In this document: positions 1 to 6,493 of the stretch, in pieces
Position numbering within the stretch: position 1 is the first letter of the stretch
Layout of the letters: the number at the start of each line of letters is the position of its first letter
IMG/VR virus record: IMGVR_UViG_3300025767_000028
Span: 1 to 51,794 of that record
DNA from: a virus
Direction: 5' to 3' (one strand)
DNA length: 51,794 nucleotides
The notes under the pieces: generated by a model
Database searches by the model: none
Told to the model about the DNA's origin: nothing
The model's input: the letters and a program-made list of their open reading frames with translations, nothing else
Program-made: the position numbers and the translations under genes

Positions 1-91
1 CGTAATCAAAATCATACCCTTTCCATATTACAGGAATGAATTCTATAACTCGTTTTAATCTATATATTAATCTTTTAATTTTCCACATCAT
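1..91 (-). CDS. Small conserved phage protein, 3' end outside window
   Basis: A reading frame opens at the paired ATG codons at 89-91 and 86-88 and runs off the left edge after 30 codons (MMWKIKRLIYRLK..., ending in a WKGYDFDY segment). The basic N-terminus followed by a tryptophan and an acidic-aromatic D-x-D-Y stretch resembles a family of very small phage proteins that I have seen annotated only as hypothetical. It begins 8 nt after the stop of the next minus-strand gene, so it is probably in the same leftward transcription unit. Function unknown. The call is limited by the missing C-terminus. Confidence 0.55.
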   Translation of the reverse strand, partial: MMWKIKRLIYRLKRVIEFIPVIWKGYDFDY

Positions 92-99
92 ATCTGTTT

Positions 100-405
100 T
101 TATATATTAAATAATTCGTAGTTACTATTCTCTGTCTTAAACTTTATGTAGTCTTCTCTTTGCTCTACAATCTCTGTTACTGTTGTAGTCTGCCAAGTAA
201 AGAAATCATTGAATGGAGACATAATTAATGAACGACCTACGGCTGGTTCTTCAAAATTATCTTTGAATGTACCATCCTCATTCCACTCTAACCATAATAT
301 CCTAGCTGATTCTTTTACTAGCTTGTCTCTTTCTCTAATTAACCTGTATTTAGGTTCTCCTGTATCTAAATTTAATAGTAATTTAGGTTGTACCCCTGGT
401 ATCAT
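100..405 (-). CDS. Hypothetical phage protein (101 aa)
   Basis: The 101-residue product has no signal peptide or membrane segment. It is mixed charged, with a central tryptophan-rich part (ILWLEWNEDGTF) and a second aromatic cluster (FNDFFTWQTT). The mixed beta-type pattern suggests a small globular protein. I do not recognise a characterised domain. It starts 10 nt downstream of the HNH gene's stop and is followed at once by the small gene at the left edge, so it sits in a tight leftward cluster. Only this strand gives a frame with this composition; the plus-strand frame over the same bases is serine/asparagine-rich and looks like a shadow. Confidence 0.7.
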   Translation of the reverse strand: MIPGVQPKLLLNLDTGEPKYRLIRERDKLVKESARILWLEWNEDGTFKDNFEEPAVGRSLIMSPFNDFFTWQTTTVTEIVEQREDYIKFKTENSNYELFNI

Positions 406-415
406 CTTTTTAAGT

Positions 416-820
416 TTAATATCTATCTTCTGAAAATCCTAATTCTTTAGCTTCTTTTGGATGCTCTTCTATATATGTATGACATTGCCTACATACGGAT
501 AACCAAGTGCTGACTTTTAAGTAATTAACACCTCTGCCTTTTTTATGATGTACATCAGTTGAATTATGATTACAGCCTGGTAGTGCTGCTTGACACATTG
601 GATTTTCCTCCATAAACTTTCTTCTAAGTTTAGTGTAAGCAGAATCAAGTATAGCCATCTTTTTAGATTTCCTATTAATAGGTTTCTTTTGAAGTGGTTT
701 ACTATCTTTCTCTTTTGATTTATACCAGCAATTCTTGCAATACCGGCTACCTTTATCATTTTTCCAGATAAACTGCTCAGTATTGCAATTATTGCATAGC
801 TTTTTCTTTTTCTCAATCAT
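416..820 (-). CDS. HNH endonuclease with N-terminal zinc-binding motif
   Basis: The 134-residue protein starts with a CNNC...C-x-x-C cluster (about residues 9-32), likely a zinc ribbon. After a lysine-rich linker comes an HNH-type core: C..C around residues 76-83, a D-V-H-H-K-K-G-R-G block at about 90-98, then V-C-R-Q-C-H and H-P. The paired histidines and spaced cysteines fit a zinc-stabilised HNH nuclease that nicks or cuts DNA. The phage role cannot be told from sequence: replication or recombination, host DNA breakdown, packaging or homing are all possible. Its ATG overlaps the previous gene's end by 4 nt (TCAT on the plus strand), so the two are translationally coupled. Confidence 0.8.
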   Translation of the reverse strand: MIEKKKKLCNNCNTEQFIWKNDKGSRYCKNCWYKSKEKDSKPLQKKPINRKSKKMAILDSAYTKLRRKFMEENPMCQAALPGCNHNSTDVHHKKGRGVNYLKVSTWLSVCRQCHTYIEEHPKEAKELGFSEDRY

Positions 821-1329
821 TTGACAGTTAAAAAGTTTTTAGGCAATAAGCCTTTCTTCATATAAAATAAAATCAAATCTTCATATTTGATATTTAGATC
901 TTTTAAACTTACAGTATTAATGTAATTAGGATCAATCTCATCAACAGGTATGGAATTTAAATCTCTACCAAACTGTGTGTTTGTAAAGATACTAAAAATA
1001 GTTTGAATTTTCTTAGCTGTAATCACTTGTTTCCAAGCATTTACCTCTCTTTGTCCACGCTGCCATACTTTTTTGATTCTTCTTTTCTTATCCCAGTGAA
1101 GTTTAGCCTGCTCTGCAGGACTATAAACATTTAAACCATGTAGCACTCTCTTAAATAGAAAGTGTTGTTGTGGGTTAAGTTTTGTGTAATCTAACCTTTG
1201 TGCTATAATCTCAGGTTGAATTTGATATTCACTTAATATTCCTAAGTATTCATATCTTTCTTTACGGGCTTGTAATTCTTGAATTTGCTTCTCAAGCTTA
1301 AGGATCTGTTTTTGTTCATTTGTTAACAT
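817..1329 (-). CDS. Hypothetical protein with N-terminal coiled coil (170 aa)
   Basis: Residues 1-30 form a glutamine/lysine/leucine heptad-like helix (NEQKQILKLEKQIQELQARK). The middle is strongly basic (KKRRIKKVWQRGQREVNAWKQ, about 90-110), which suggests nucleic-acid contact. The C-terminus is acidic then hydrophobic. I do not recognise a family with known function. It is coupled by a 4-nt overlap to the HNH nuclease gene. It lies just after a minus-strand terminator, so it may have its own promoter in the short gap 1330-1365 or depend on read-through. Confidence 0.75.
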   Translation of the reverse strand: MLTNEQKQILKLEKQIQELQARKERYEYLGILSEYQIQPEIIAQRLDYTKLNPQQHFLFKRVLHGLNVYSPAEQAKLHWDKKRRIKKVWQRGQREVNAWKQVITAKKIQTIFSIFTNTQFGRDLNSIPVDEIDPNYINTVSLKDLNIKYEDLILFYMKKGLLPKNFLTVK

Positions 1330-1365
1330 GTTTTAAAGTATATATAAAGGTGAGTAATAAAAAAA

Positions 1366-1391
1366 GAGGGTTAGTATTTCTACCAACCCTC
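1366..1391 (-). terminator. Intrinsic terminator of the leftward gene at 1422-2033
   Basis: GAGGGTT (1366-1372) pairs with AACCCTC (1385-1391), with a further GTA/TAC pair inside. Read on the minus strand the hairpin is followed by CTTTTTTTATTA. A G/C-rich stem followed by a T-run is typical of factor-independent termination. It lies 30 nt after the stop of the 203-aa gene, so it separates that gene from the 170-aa gene downstream. Confidence 0.8.
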
Positions 1392-1421
1392 CTAAATAAA
1401 AGATTTATTTAATAAGTACTA

Positions 1422-2033
1422 TTATAATTCAAAAGCAGTGTCATCTTCCACTACTTCTAATTCTGCTTCTGCATTAACTTCAGCAATTGAATCTTCTAAA
1501 TCAATTTGATTATCTTCTGATACAACTTCTTCTGCTTCTGTTTCTATATCAAAGGCTTCAGATGGTGTCACATTATTTGTTTGTGGCTTATTAAAAGAAG
1601 CTAATTTAGATTCAGTACCGTTTGCTTCACGGATTGCATCACCATTATTGTGTGCTACAAGTACGTCTTCAGCTGTTACATCAGCAACGTACATTGTTTT
1701 CCTATAAATAGGTTGCCCATCTTGACAACAAATAATACCTGTTTCTCCAGCAATCTTAAGATCACGATCAGGATCAGTTGAACTAAATGGTTCTAATGAT
1801 TCACGCACTACAATTTTACCTGGTAAATCTTTCATATTGTGAATACCCATTTCTCTTAAGTCTTCTACTTTACCATGTAATAATGTACTTAGTTGTTTAC
1901 GGTTTACCCAACCTGTATTACCAAATGATACTCTTTCTTGTGTTAGTCTAACGTGACCAAATTCTGAGTTATTTTTAGACACACGGATTACGTTACCCAT
2001 TTCATCTGGGTTAATTTGAACTTTGTTTTGCAT
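1422..2033 (-). CDS. Conserved crAss-like early-block protein with acidic tail (203 aa)
   Basis: Residues 1-140 form a compact, mixed domain that begins near VSKNNSEFGHVRLTQ and contains the GETGIICCQDGQPIYRK stretch. I recognise this as a family common in crAss-like phages but without an assigned function. Residues 150-203 are a low-complexity acidic tail (EEVVSEDNQIDLEDSIAEV) like those on single-strand-binding and other DNA-metabolism partner proteins. That parallel is only inference. It starts 24 nt after the acidic 93-aa gene's stop and ends in a clear terminator, consistent with high expression. Confidence 0.75.
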   Translation of the reverse strand: MQNKVQINPDEMGNVIRVSKNNSEFGHVRLTQERVSFGNTGWVNRKQLSTLLHGKVEDLREMGIHNMKDLPGKIVVRESLEPFSSTDPDRDLKIAGETGIICCQDGQPIYRKTMYVADVTAEDVLVAHNNGDAIREANGTESKLASFNKPQTNNVTPSEAFDIETEAEEVVSEDNQIDLEDSIAEVNAEAELEVVEDDTAFEL

Positions 2034-2057
2034 TTTTTAAAAATTTAATTGTTTAAC

Positions 2058-2339
2058 TTATATGTCATCTGAATGAAAATAATCATCTGATAATCTATCA
2101 TTTGGATCAGTTGTTATAACATCAAAGAGATCTGGTTCAAATTCATCATCTGATTCCAATTCTTCTCCTATTTTTTGTTGTACTTTTGATCCTGCAAATA
2201 AATTATAAAATGGATTATTACATTCAAGACTGTATGACGAGCTAAGCCCATTAAGATCTTTAATATCTGTGTCAGTTAATTCTAAATACTGCTCTACAGA
2301 AATTTCTATTATACGTCCGTTTGGTAATTGATATATCAT
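2058..2339 (-). CDS. Small acidic crAss-like protein (93 aa)
   Basis: The protein opens with MIYQLPNGRIIEISVEQYL, an N-terminal pattern I associate with a family of short hypothetical proteins in crAss-like and other Bacteroidota phages. Its second half is strongly acidic (EELESDDEFEPD and a DD-rich end). There is no membrane segment. The start is supported by the N-terminal family match. A 22-bp inverted repeat sits just upstream and overlaps the ribosome-binding region, so control at translation or transcription is possible. It is followed by the 203-aa gene in the same direction. Confidence 0.7.
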   Translation of the reverse strand: MIYQLPNGRIIEISVEQYLELTDTDIKDLNGLSSSYSLECNNPFYNLFAGSKVQQKIGEELESDDEFEPDLFDVITTDPNDRLSDDYFHSDDI

Positions 2340-2342
2340 TTT

Positions 2343-2364
2343 ATTTACAACTATTGTTGTAAAT
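2343..2364 (-). promoter_or_regulatory. Inverted repeat before the 93-aa gene
   Basis: ATTTACAAC (2343-2351) and GTTGTAAAT (2356-2364) are perfect 9-bp arms around a 4-nt spacer. It ends 3 nt from the ATG at 2339. It could be a repressor operator or, in RNA, a hairpin that covers the ribosome-binding region. It lacks a T-run next to it, so it is not a good terminator. Confidence 0.55.
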
Positions 2365-2451
2365 TTAGATATATTAATTATATTGTGAAAATATAATAGC
2401 CATCTTAAGGTCTCAATTCTAAATATAATTAGCAGTATATAGCTAAGTATA

Positions 2452-2709
2452 TTATTTTAATGTTATTATTCTACCATCCCTTTTTAAATATCCAGCTTTT
2501 TTTAACTGTTTAATTAGTATTCCAACATATGTTACAGATATATTGCAGTGATCTGCTATAGTGTTCCTTGATGGAAAACACTCTCTATTTTTATCTGCAT
2601 ATGTACATAGAAAACTATATAAACCTTTAGCTTGAAGACTTAATTCAGGATCTTTTAAAACTTCTTGATTAACTATACCAAATCTTTTAATATTTGACAT
2701 GTCTTTCAA
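2452..2709 (-). CDS. Helix-turn-helix DNA-binding protein (replication-initiator type HTH)
   Basis: The 85-residue product consists almost wholly of a winged-helix-like domain: RFGIVNQEVLKDPELSLQAKGLYSFL, then a CFPSRNTIADHCNISVTYVGILIKQLKKAGYL recognition segment. This order (short strand, helix from L-S-x-x-A-K, then F-P-S-x-x-T-I-A) matches the HTH_36 class found at the N-terminus of phage replication-initiation and regulatory proteins. There is no C-terminal domain, so it is the HTH alone and may act as a regulator. Start could be M1 or M4 (MSNIKRFG). The 3' gap 2340-2451 carries AT-rich sequence and the inverted repeat of the next gene. Confidence 0.75.
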   Translation of the reverse strand: MKDMSNIKRFGIVNQEVLKDPELSLQAKGLYSFLCTYADKNRECFPSRNTIADHCNISVTYVGILIKQLKKAGYLKRDGRIITLK

Positions 2710-2884
2710 GAATTATTTTAATAGCTGATATACTACTAATAGTTTCAACTAGTTTATCATTATTAAAATGATATTTTTTATTCATATAACTTCCAAAGCT
2801 ATGTACTTGTCTTGAGTACATTCTTTTTAGTGTACCCCAATTCTTAATTTCCTTTCTTAATAGGTGATGGTTTATTAGTGCCAT
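2687..2884 (-). CDS. Small basic hypothetical protein (65 aa)
   Basis: A 65-residue basic frame (MALINHHLLRKEIKNWGTLKRM...) lies between the HTH gene and the 164-aa gene. It overlaps the upstream gene by 41 nt and the downstream one by 23 nt. The overlaps are longer than usual here, but without it about 130 nt would be empty in an otherwise packed block. There are no recognisable motifs; the lysine/arginine content could suit nucleic-acid binding. Treat as probable but unproven. Confidence 0.4.
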   Translation of the reverse strand: MALINHHLLRKEIKNWGTLKRMYSRQVHSFGSYMNKKYHFNNDKLVETISSISAIKIILERHVKY

Positions 2885-3338
2885 TTTTAGTAAATTTAAA
2901 ATGTTTTATATCTTTTTTATTTACTCTAGTTAAACTTGTAGTATTTAGAGTAGTTTGATGTTTAAATATATTACCATCATCATCATGATATAATAAATCT
3001 ACTTTCATTTGGCCATAATGAGGGTCAAAATCATTACCCCAACTACCGTCATCAACTATATAACCATAAACAGAATATGTCTCTACACATATTAAACCCA
3101 TTTCAAGCAATGTATCATAGTTAAAATATGTTCTGGCATGATATGCTTCAATTGGTGTTTTAATATAGTCTCCTTTCCTAAATACGGTTGCTTCTTCATC
3201 ACTATATAGTAAATCAAGTAAGTAATCTGATGTATTAGAAGTAATGTTCTTAAACATTATAGACAGTACAAGATCTTTATTTTTTGATTTATTCTCTAAT
3301 CCTTTCTTGAATATTTTATATCTGGTTTTATCATCCAT
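2844..3338 (-). CDS. Hypothetical protein (164 aa)
   Basis: A soluble, mixed alpha/beta protein with a helical N-terminal third (KIFKKGLENKSKNKDLVLSI), a central stretch with paired tyrosines and an acidic segment (DDGSWGNDFDPHYGQ). Its C-terminus is lysine-rich. I recognise no domain. The gene is preceded by a 116-nt gap holding two copies of a palindrome-containing repeat (3370-3447), which suggests it starts a separately regulated unit. Confidence 0.65.
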   Translation of the reverse strand: MDDKTRYKIFKKGLENKSKNKDLVLSIMFKNITSNTSDYLLDLLYSDEEATVFRKGDYIKTPIEAYHARTYFNYDTLLEMGLICVETYSVYGYIVDDGSWGNDFDPHYGQMKVDLLYHDDDGNIFKHQTTLNTTSLTRVNKKDIKHFKFTKNGTNKPSPIKKGN

Positions 3339-3369
3339 ACTGTTACTGTATTAAAAGGTTATGTAAAAA

Positions 3370-3447
3370 GGTAACTATAGTTTCTTTTTCCCTTATAGTA
3401 ATATACTCTATTAGTATACTGGTACTGTTAGGGGTAACTATAGTTTC
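3370..3447 (-). promoter_or_regulatory. Two direct repeats with an inner palindrome, likely operator or promoter region
   Basis: GGTAACTATAGTTTC occurs at 3370-3384 and again at 3433-3447, 63 nt apart. Each copy contains the perfect 10-bp palindrome AACTATAGTT. Between them TATACT and AGTATA form a second inverted pair. The pair lies in the only sizeable gap between the genes at 2844-3338 and 3455-4039. Twofold-symmetric sites repeated about six helical turns apart fit binding by a dimeric repressor with looping, but no protein is identified. Confidence 0.5.
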
Positions 3448-3454
3448 CTTTTTT

Positions 3455-4039
3455 TTATGTATATAGTGATTCACTTATATAAACTTTGGCAAAGTAATGG
3501 TCTACATATGTGACCCTTTTGCAAAAGTCAAGATCATCTCCATTTTCACGGATTATTGATTTAAACGTTTTAAGACGTCTTTTTGCCTCATTGCATAGTT
3601 CTATATTGTTTTCATGATTGAATGCGGTAAAACGATCTATAAATACACAATACTGCAACTCCATGAATCCTCCATACATATCAATTCTGTTATAATTCTT
3701 ATGAATATCATTTATCTCAACAGAACTGATCTCCAGTTTACCGTTATCAGTAATGTTATTGAAAAATCTTTCAAGATACTTTGTCATAGGTGCAGTCACC
3801 GATACAATTATCCTTGACATACCTGTTGTAAAGTCATACTTGTTAAGTACTACAGAATTATAGTACCTATTCATAAAAGTTATATACTGTCTACCTTCAC
3901 CCTCATCATAACTTATGTTTACTCTATGTCCTTTAAACAACTTACCTTGTTGTGATTTCAAGATATTTACATGTAAGTAATCTTTTAAAGCTCTTTCTTT
4001 TACTTTTAGATCTAACTGTTGTCTTATCTTCTTTTCCAT
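3455..4039 (-). CDS. Hypothetical protein (194 aa)
   Basis: A soluble basic protein. The N-terminus (KKIRQQLDLKVKERALKDYLHVNILKSQQGKLFKGH) is probably helical; the middle is aromatic-rich with likely beta strands (GRQYITFMNRYYNSVVLNKYDF). I see no catalytic motif. The start ATG at 4039 lies inside the 3' end of the next small gene (4024-4149), so the two are probably coupled. The opposite-strand frame inside it is short and looks like a shadow. Confidence 0.65.
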   Translation of the reverse strand: MEKKIRQQLDLKVKERALKDYLHVNILKSQQGKLFKGHRVNISYDEGEGRQYITFMNRYYNSVVLNKYDFTTGMSRIIVSVTAPMTKYLERFFNNITDNGKLEISSVEINDIHKNYNRIDMYGGFMELQYCVFIDRFTAFNHENNIELCNEAKRRLKTFKSIIRENGDDLDFCKRVTYVDHYFAKVYISESLYT

Positions 4040-4149
4040 GATATCTCTATCATTGCAAATGGTATTAGGATTGCAAATGTCCCTGGTTGATATGCAAGAC
4101 CTAGTCCTACAAATTCTGCAAATTGAATGTGAAATTTAATTTTCTTCAT
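4024..4149 (-). CDS. Tiny membrane-associated peptide (41 aa)
   Basis: ATG at 4149 opens a 41-codon frame: a basic start (MKKIKFHIQF), a hydrophobic stretch of about 20 residues (GLGLAYQPGTFAILIPFAMI) and a basic end (SWKRR). This fits a single membrane-embedded helix with positive ends. It overlaps the start of the 194-aa gene by 16 nt and lies 12 nt after another tiny membrane peptide. Function unknown; phage early regions often carry host-takeover peptides of this kind. Confidence 0.5.
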   Translation of the reverse strand: MKKIKFHIQFAEFVGLGLAYQPGTFAILIPFAMIEISWKRR

Positions 4150-4161
4150 GGTTTAATGTTT

Positions 4162-4278
4162 TTATAAGTTTGTAAATAAATAATATATTGCAGTTACTAT
4201 CCCAGTAACAGCAAATAATAATAGAGTAGCTAAAAAAAGTGCTACTGTAAAATTTAATATGGTTGTTAGTTGTTTCAT
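4162..4278 (-). CDS. Tiny single-pass membrane peptide (38 aa)
   Basis: A 38-codon frame from ATG at 4278 gives MKQLTTILNF followed by an unbroken hydrophobic segment (VALFLATLLLFAVTGIVTAI) and a short tail. This is a clear transmembrane helix. Its ATG overlaps the stop of the upstream 50-aa gene by 4 nt (ATGA type), strong support that it is translated. Roles such as holin-like or host-inhibitory peptides are possible, but nothing in the sequence decides. Confidence 0.6.
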   Translation of the reverse strand: MKQLTTILNFTVALFLATLLLFAVTGIVTAIYYLFTNL

Positions 4279-4427
4279 TTTAACTCTATAATTTTATACT
4301 CCTTATCATCAGAGCATTTACATTTTATTTTTTTTTGATCTGTTCTTTCTATTGCATGATCTAAAGATGGAGTAATCATTTCATATCCATCCTTAAAGTA
4401 AGTGTAAGTACATTCTTTAGTATCCAT
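4275..4427 (-). CDS. Small hypothetical protein (50 aa)
   Basis: I start this gene at ATG 4427 (MDTKECTYTYFKDGYEMI) rather than at a more distant ATG, because the longer version would run back through a terminator hairpin. The product is hydrophilic, ends in KYKIIELK-like basic/hydrophobic residues, and has three cysteines including a KCKC pair, perhaps metal-binding. It overlaps the next membrane-peptide gene by 4 nt, so they are translationally coupled. Confidence 0.55.
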   Translation of the reverse strand: MDTKECTYTYFKDGYEMITPSLDHAIERTDQKKIKCKCSDDKEYKIIELK

Positions 4428-4460
4428 AATATTATTATTTAGACTAGTAAAGATATTAAA

Positions 4461-4488
4461 AGAGATGGAATAATAAAATCCCATCTCT
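4461..4488 (-). terminator. Hairpin terminator between the 94-aa and 50-aa genes
   Basis: AGAGATGG (4461-4468) and CCATCTCT (4481-4488) make a perfect 8-bp stem. On the minus strand it is followed by TTTAATATC. On the plus strand it is followed by a longer run, ATTTTTTTA, so it may work in both directions. It lies 10 nt after the stop of the leftward gene at 4498-4782. Confidence 0.65.
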
Positions 4489-4497
4489 ATTTTTTTA

Positions 4498-4782
4498 CTA
4501 TGAGTATGATGACATGTAACTCATATAGTTGTTATCATCATTGTGATAGTCCCCAACTTCTATTAGGTTATCACTTACTGCTGCTTCACGTAGTATAGCA
4601 TTACTCATTAGTTCTTCTTTGAGTTCATCTAAGGTAATTCCTGTTAATGAACTTTCTTTTACGGTTTTATAATCACCTAAGTGATCACGAATTAAAGAAT
4701 TATAATTCACGGTGTTTAGTTTGATTACGACTTTGCCTCCATTATAGGCAAACGATTCTGGGTTATTAATGTATATACGCAT
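4498..4782 (-). CDS. Hypothetical protein (94 aa)
   Basis: A soluble protein with alternating strands and helices and a low-complexity C-terminus (DYHNDDNNYMSYMSSYS). The start MRIYINNPESF at 4782 is 1 nt from the next upstream gene's stop, so the two are cotranscribed. It ends just before a hairpin terminator. No family recognised. Confidence 0.65.
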   Translation of the reverse strand: MRIYINNPESFAYNGGKVVIKLNTVNYNSLIRDHLGDYKTVKESSLTGITLDELKEELMSNAILREAAVSDNLIEVGDYHNDDNNYMSYMSSYS

Positions 4783-4783
4783 G

Positions 4784-4993
4784 TTATTTGTTATTTAAAT
4801 AGTCTTCATAATCACAGCCAACTATTACAGCTGGTATCCATCCTAAAAAAATCATAGTAACTATGGTAAAGCCATGTGTCATACATGCTTTCCATGTCAT
4901 AGATTCTGAAACCCACCACGCTAATGTGGTTATAAGGATAAATGTGATTATTAGTACCAAAGTTGATATAAGAAATACTTTAGTGTTTTTCAT
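4784..4993 (-). CDS. Two-helix membrane protein (69 aa)
   Basis: Two clear hydrophobic segments are visible: about residues 5-27 (VFLISTLVLIITFILITTLAW) and about 42-60 (TIVTMIFLGWIPAVIV), joined by a short loop with a cysteine. Its size and topology resemble small phage membrane proteins such as holins or superinfection-exclusion proteins, but it is far from the endolysin gene at 9424. I therefore do not call it a holin. It lies in a cluster of small genes facing left. Confidence 0.6.
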   Translation of the reverse strand: MKNTKVFLISTLVLIITFILITTLAWWVSESMTWKACMTHGFTIVTMIFLGWIPAVIVGCDYEDYLNNK

Positions 4994-5009
4994 TTTGTTT
5001 TATATTAGT

Positions 5010-5729
5010 TTATGCATTGAATATTTTCTTTCTTATAAACTCAGATGCATAATGCTGATCAGACATTGCTTTGATTGTAGGTAGATGTTTATCTAAACTA
5101 ACTAAAGCTTTTTTATGATTATATTTACCATAAACTGACATGAAGACTGATAAGAAGTTAAACTTCACCCATCTGTCTGCTTTGCCTATCTTAATAAAGA
5201 TATCAGAGAATTCTTTACACATAGCCTCTGTCTTAGAGTTAGTGATAACAAAGTCTCCTTCTTTAATAAGTTTGCCGATTCTTCCTGGTGTAGGATTACT
5301 TGTTGCTATCATAGCAATCATTGATGCTTCTAAGTTATACATGTTGATATACTTTAAGAGCTTCATGTAATCATTGTTAACTACTTTATAAGCATTAACA
5401 TAATCAATAAGACCCCAAGATTTACTTGAGTTATTAAGACCTGCCATAGTTTTTATAATATCATCAACGCTTGTAATATTAAGAGTTCTGTATGATATAG
5501 GTAAGTTTTCACGAACTAAGGCAGTGTATAGATGTTGACCATCTATGATGTAGTTCTTCTTTACACCTTCAAAGGCTTTGGTTGTAACTACAATTACATC
5601 ACGAATACAGCCTACTGTATTAAGTGACATTAACATTTTCTCAACATGCTTAGGATTTATTTCACGATTCATTGGAAGTAAACTAAACATGCTGTAGTTC
5701 TTACTGGTTTTAGATTTAATGTGTTTCAT
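5010..5729 (-). CDS. ParB/Srx-like domain protein
   Basis: Residues 15-95 follow the ParB N-terminal domain pattern: N-R-E-I-N-P-K-H-V-E-K-M (the binding-partner helix), then I-R-D-V-I-V-V-T, and a D-G-Q-H-L-Y-T-A signature where classical ParB proteins have G-x-R-R-x-x-A. Members of this fold bind or hydrolyse CTP or have nuclease activity. The rest (about 100-239) is helical with no known match. In phages such proteins have been linked to segregation, DNA modification or host control. Here it lies among early-type genes without a ParA partner in view. Confidence 0.75.
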   Translation of the reverse strand: MKHIKSKTSKNYSMFSLLPMNREINPKHVEKMLMSLNTVGCIRDVIVVTTKAFEGVKKNYIIDGQHLYTALVRENLPISYRTLNITSVDDIIKTMAGLNNSSKSWGLIDYVNAYKVVNNDYMKLLKYINMYNLEASMIAMIATSNPTPGRIGKLIKEGDFVITNSKTEAMCKEFSDIFIKIGKADRWVKFNFLSVFMSVYGKYNHKKALVSLDKHLPTIKAMSDQHYASEFIRKKIFNA

Positions 5730-5733
5730 TTGA

Positions 5734-5916
5734 TTACGAATTAGGTTTATGTGGTTTTAATATTGAAGGAATTTGTGTTGTTGCTAATGCTAGTACAGCA
5801 AATAGTATTGTTGTTAATATATTATCCTTAGTAAATTCTATATAAGCAACCCTGAATAATTGGAATGACAAGTATAGTGATGCTAATAGGAAAAAGTAAT
5901 AAGTTATTTTTTTCAT
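5734..5916 (-). CDS. Small membrane protein (60 aa)
   Basis: A basic start (MKKITYYFFLLASLYLSFQLF) leads straight into a membrane helix, and a second hydrophobic segment (ILTTILFAVLALATTQIPSIL) follows a short charged loop. The C-terminus is KPHKPNS. It lies 4 nt upstream of the ParB-like gene's ATG and may be coupled to it. Function unknown. Confidence 0.6.
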   Translation of the reverse strand: MKKITYYFFLLASLYLSFQLFRVAYIEFTKDNILTTILFAVLALATTQIPSILKPHKPNS

Positions 5917-5940
5917 GATTTTAAGTTTTAAGTAAATAGT

Positions 5941-6132
5941 TTATGCTTCTTCTATAAATGAAGGTAAGTCTTCAGCTGCATCTTCTTTGGTTGCATAGTA
6001 GCCAGATATTCTATCATAAGGTAACCATACTTTCATATCTGTATCAAAGTACAAGTAACCTATGTAATATCCTGCTGCTGATTTTAATATTTTAACTTCT
6101 GATATTTTTTCTGATTCTTCTGAGTAAAACAT
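5941..6132 (-). CDS. Small acidic hypothetical protein (63 aa)
   Basis: The sequence reads as a compact beta-rich unit (SEVKILKSAAGYYIGYLYFD, then YYATKEDAAEDL) ending acidic. The pattern of an aromatic strand pair followed by A-T-K-E-D-A is typical of small phage proteins of unknown role. It is preceded by a large inverted repeat (6152-6231) in its leader, which suggests control at the RNA level. Confidence 0.65.
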   Translation of the reverse strand: MFYSEESEKISEVKILKSAAGYYIGYLYFDTDMKVWLPYDRISGYYATKEDAAEDLPSFIEEA

Positions 6133-6151
6133 GGTTATTAGTTTTAAAATA

Positions 6152-6231
6152 TATAACTAGAGTGCTTATCCTATGGCTTACACTATTTCAGAATAGTAAG
6201 TGGTATTGCTTGACTCATCTCTCTAGTTATA
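6152..6231 (-). repeat. Long inverted repeat with inner hairpin in a leader
   Basis: TATAACTAGAG (6152-6162) and CTCTAGTTATA (6221-6231) are perfect 11-bp arms. Inside, ACTATT (6182-6187) and AATAGT (6192-6197) form a second stem with a TCAG loop. The whole makes a closed, branched fold of about 80 nt just before the gene at 5941-6132. It lacks the T-loop and CCA features of a tRNA. Confidence 0.55.
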
Positions 6232-6232
6232 C

Positions 6233-6493
6233 TTAGGAGTTATATTCAGTTATTAATTCTTGTACAGTAGATACTTTTACTATCTCTGTCCGTATTTCCT
6301 CTTCACACATACCTTTATATTCTTCAGGTGTATCAGGACTATCCCACGTCATTCTATGTTTTTCATGATACAAATCTACCAAGTCAGTGATATCTTCATC
6401 TACATTGACAACACCTATAATATTTTTTTTAACTACAGGTAATACATCATAATCATAACGTGTAGTAATAAGTCTTATAATCTTTATGTCCAT
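6233..6493 (-). CDS. Hypothetical protein (86 aa)
   Basis: A soluble acidic protein: beta-type N-terminus (DIKIIRLITTRYDYDVLPVV), acidic helix with a histidine (DLVDLYHEKHRMTW) and a C-terminal helix. The C-terminal part (VKVSTVQELITEYNS) looks like a capped helix. There is no recognised domain. Its end lies next to the big inverted repeat of the following leader. Confidence 0.65.
   Translation of the reverse strand: MDIKIIRLITTRYDYDVLPVVKKNIIGVVNVDEDITDLVDLYHEKHRMTWDSPDTPEEYKGMCEEEIRTEIVKVSTVQELITEYNS

Noticed and set aside
209-433. Plus-strand frame (74 aa) opposite the 101-aa gene
   Set aside because: Serine/asparagine-rich, antisense to a better gene, no start context; a shadow frame.
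517-816. Minus-strand frame (99 aa) inside the HNH gene
   Set aside because: Same bases as the HNH gene in another frame and destroys its zinc and HNH motifs.
4784-4993. Holin
   Set aside because: Two membrane helices fit, but it is on the opposite strand and 4.4 kb from the endolysin; many small membrane proteins are present, so no single one can be named.
6152-6231. Possible tRNA because of closed arms of about 80 nt
   Set aside because: No T-loop sequence, no 7-nt anticodon loop with proper flanks, and no CCA-like acceptor end.
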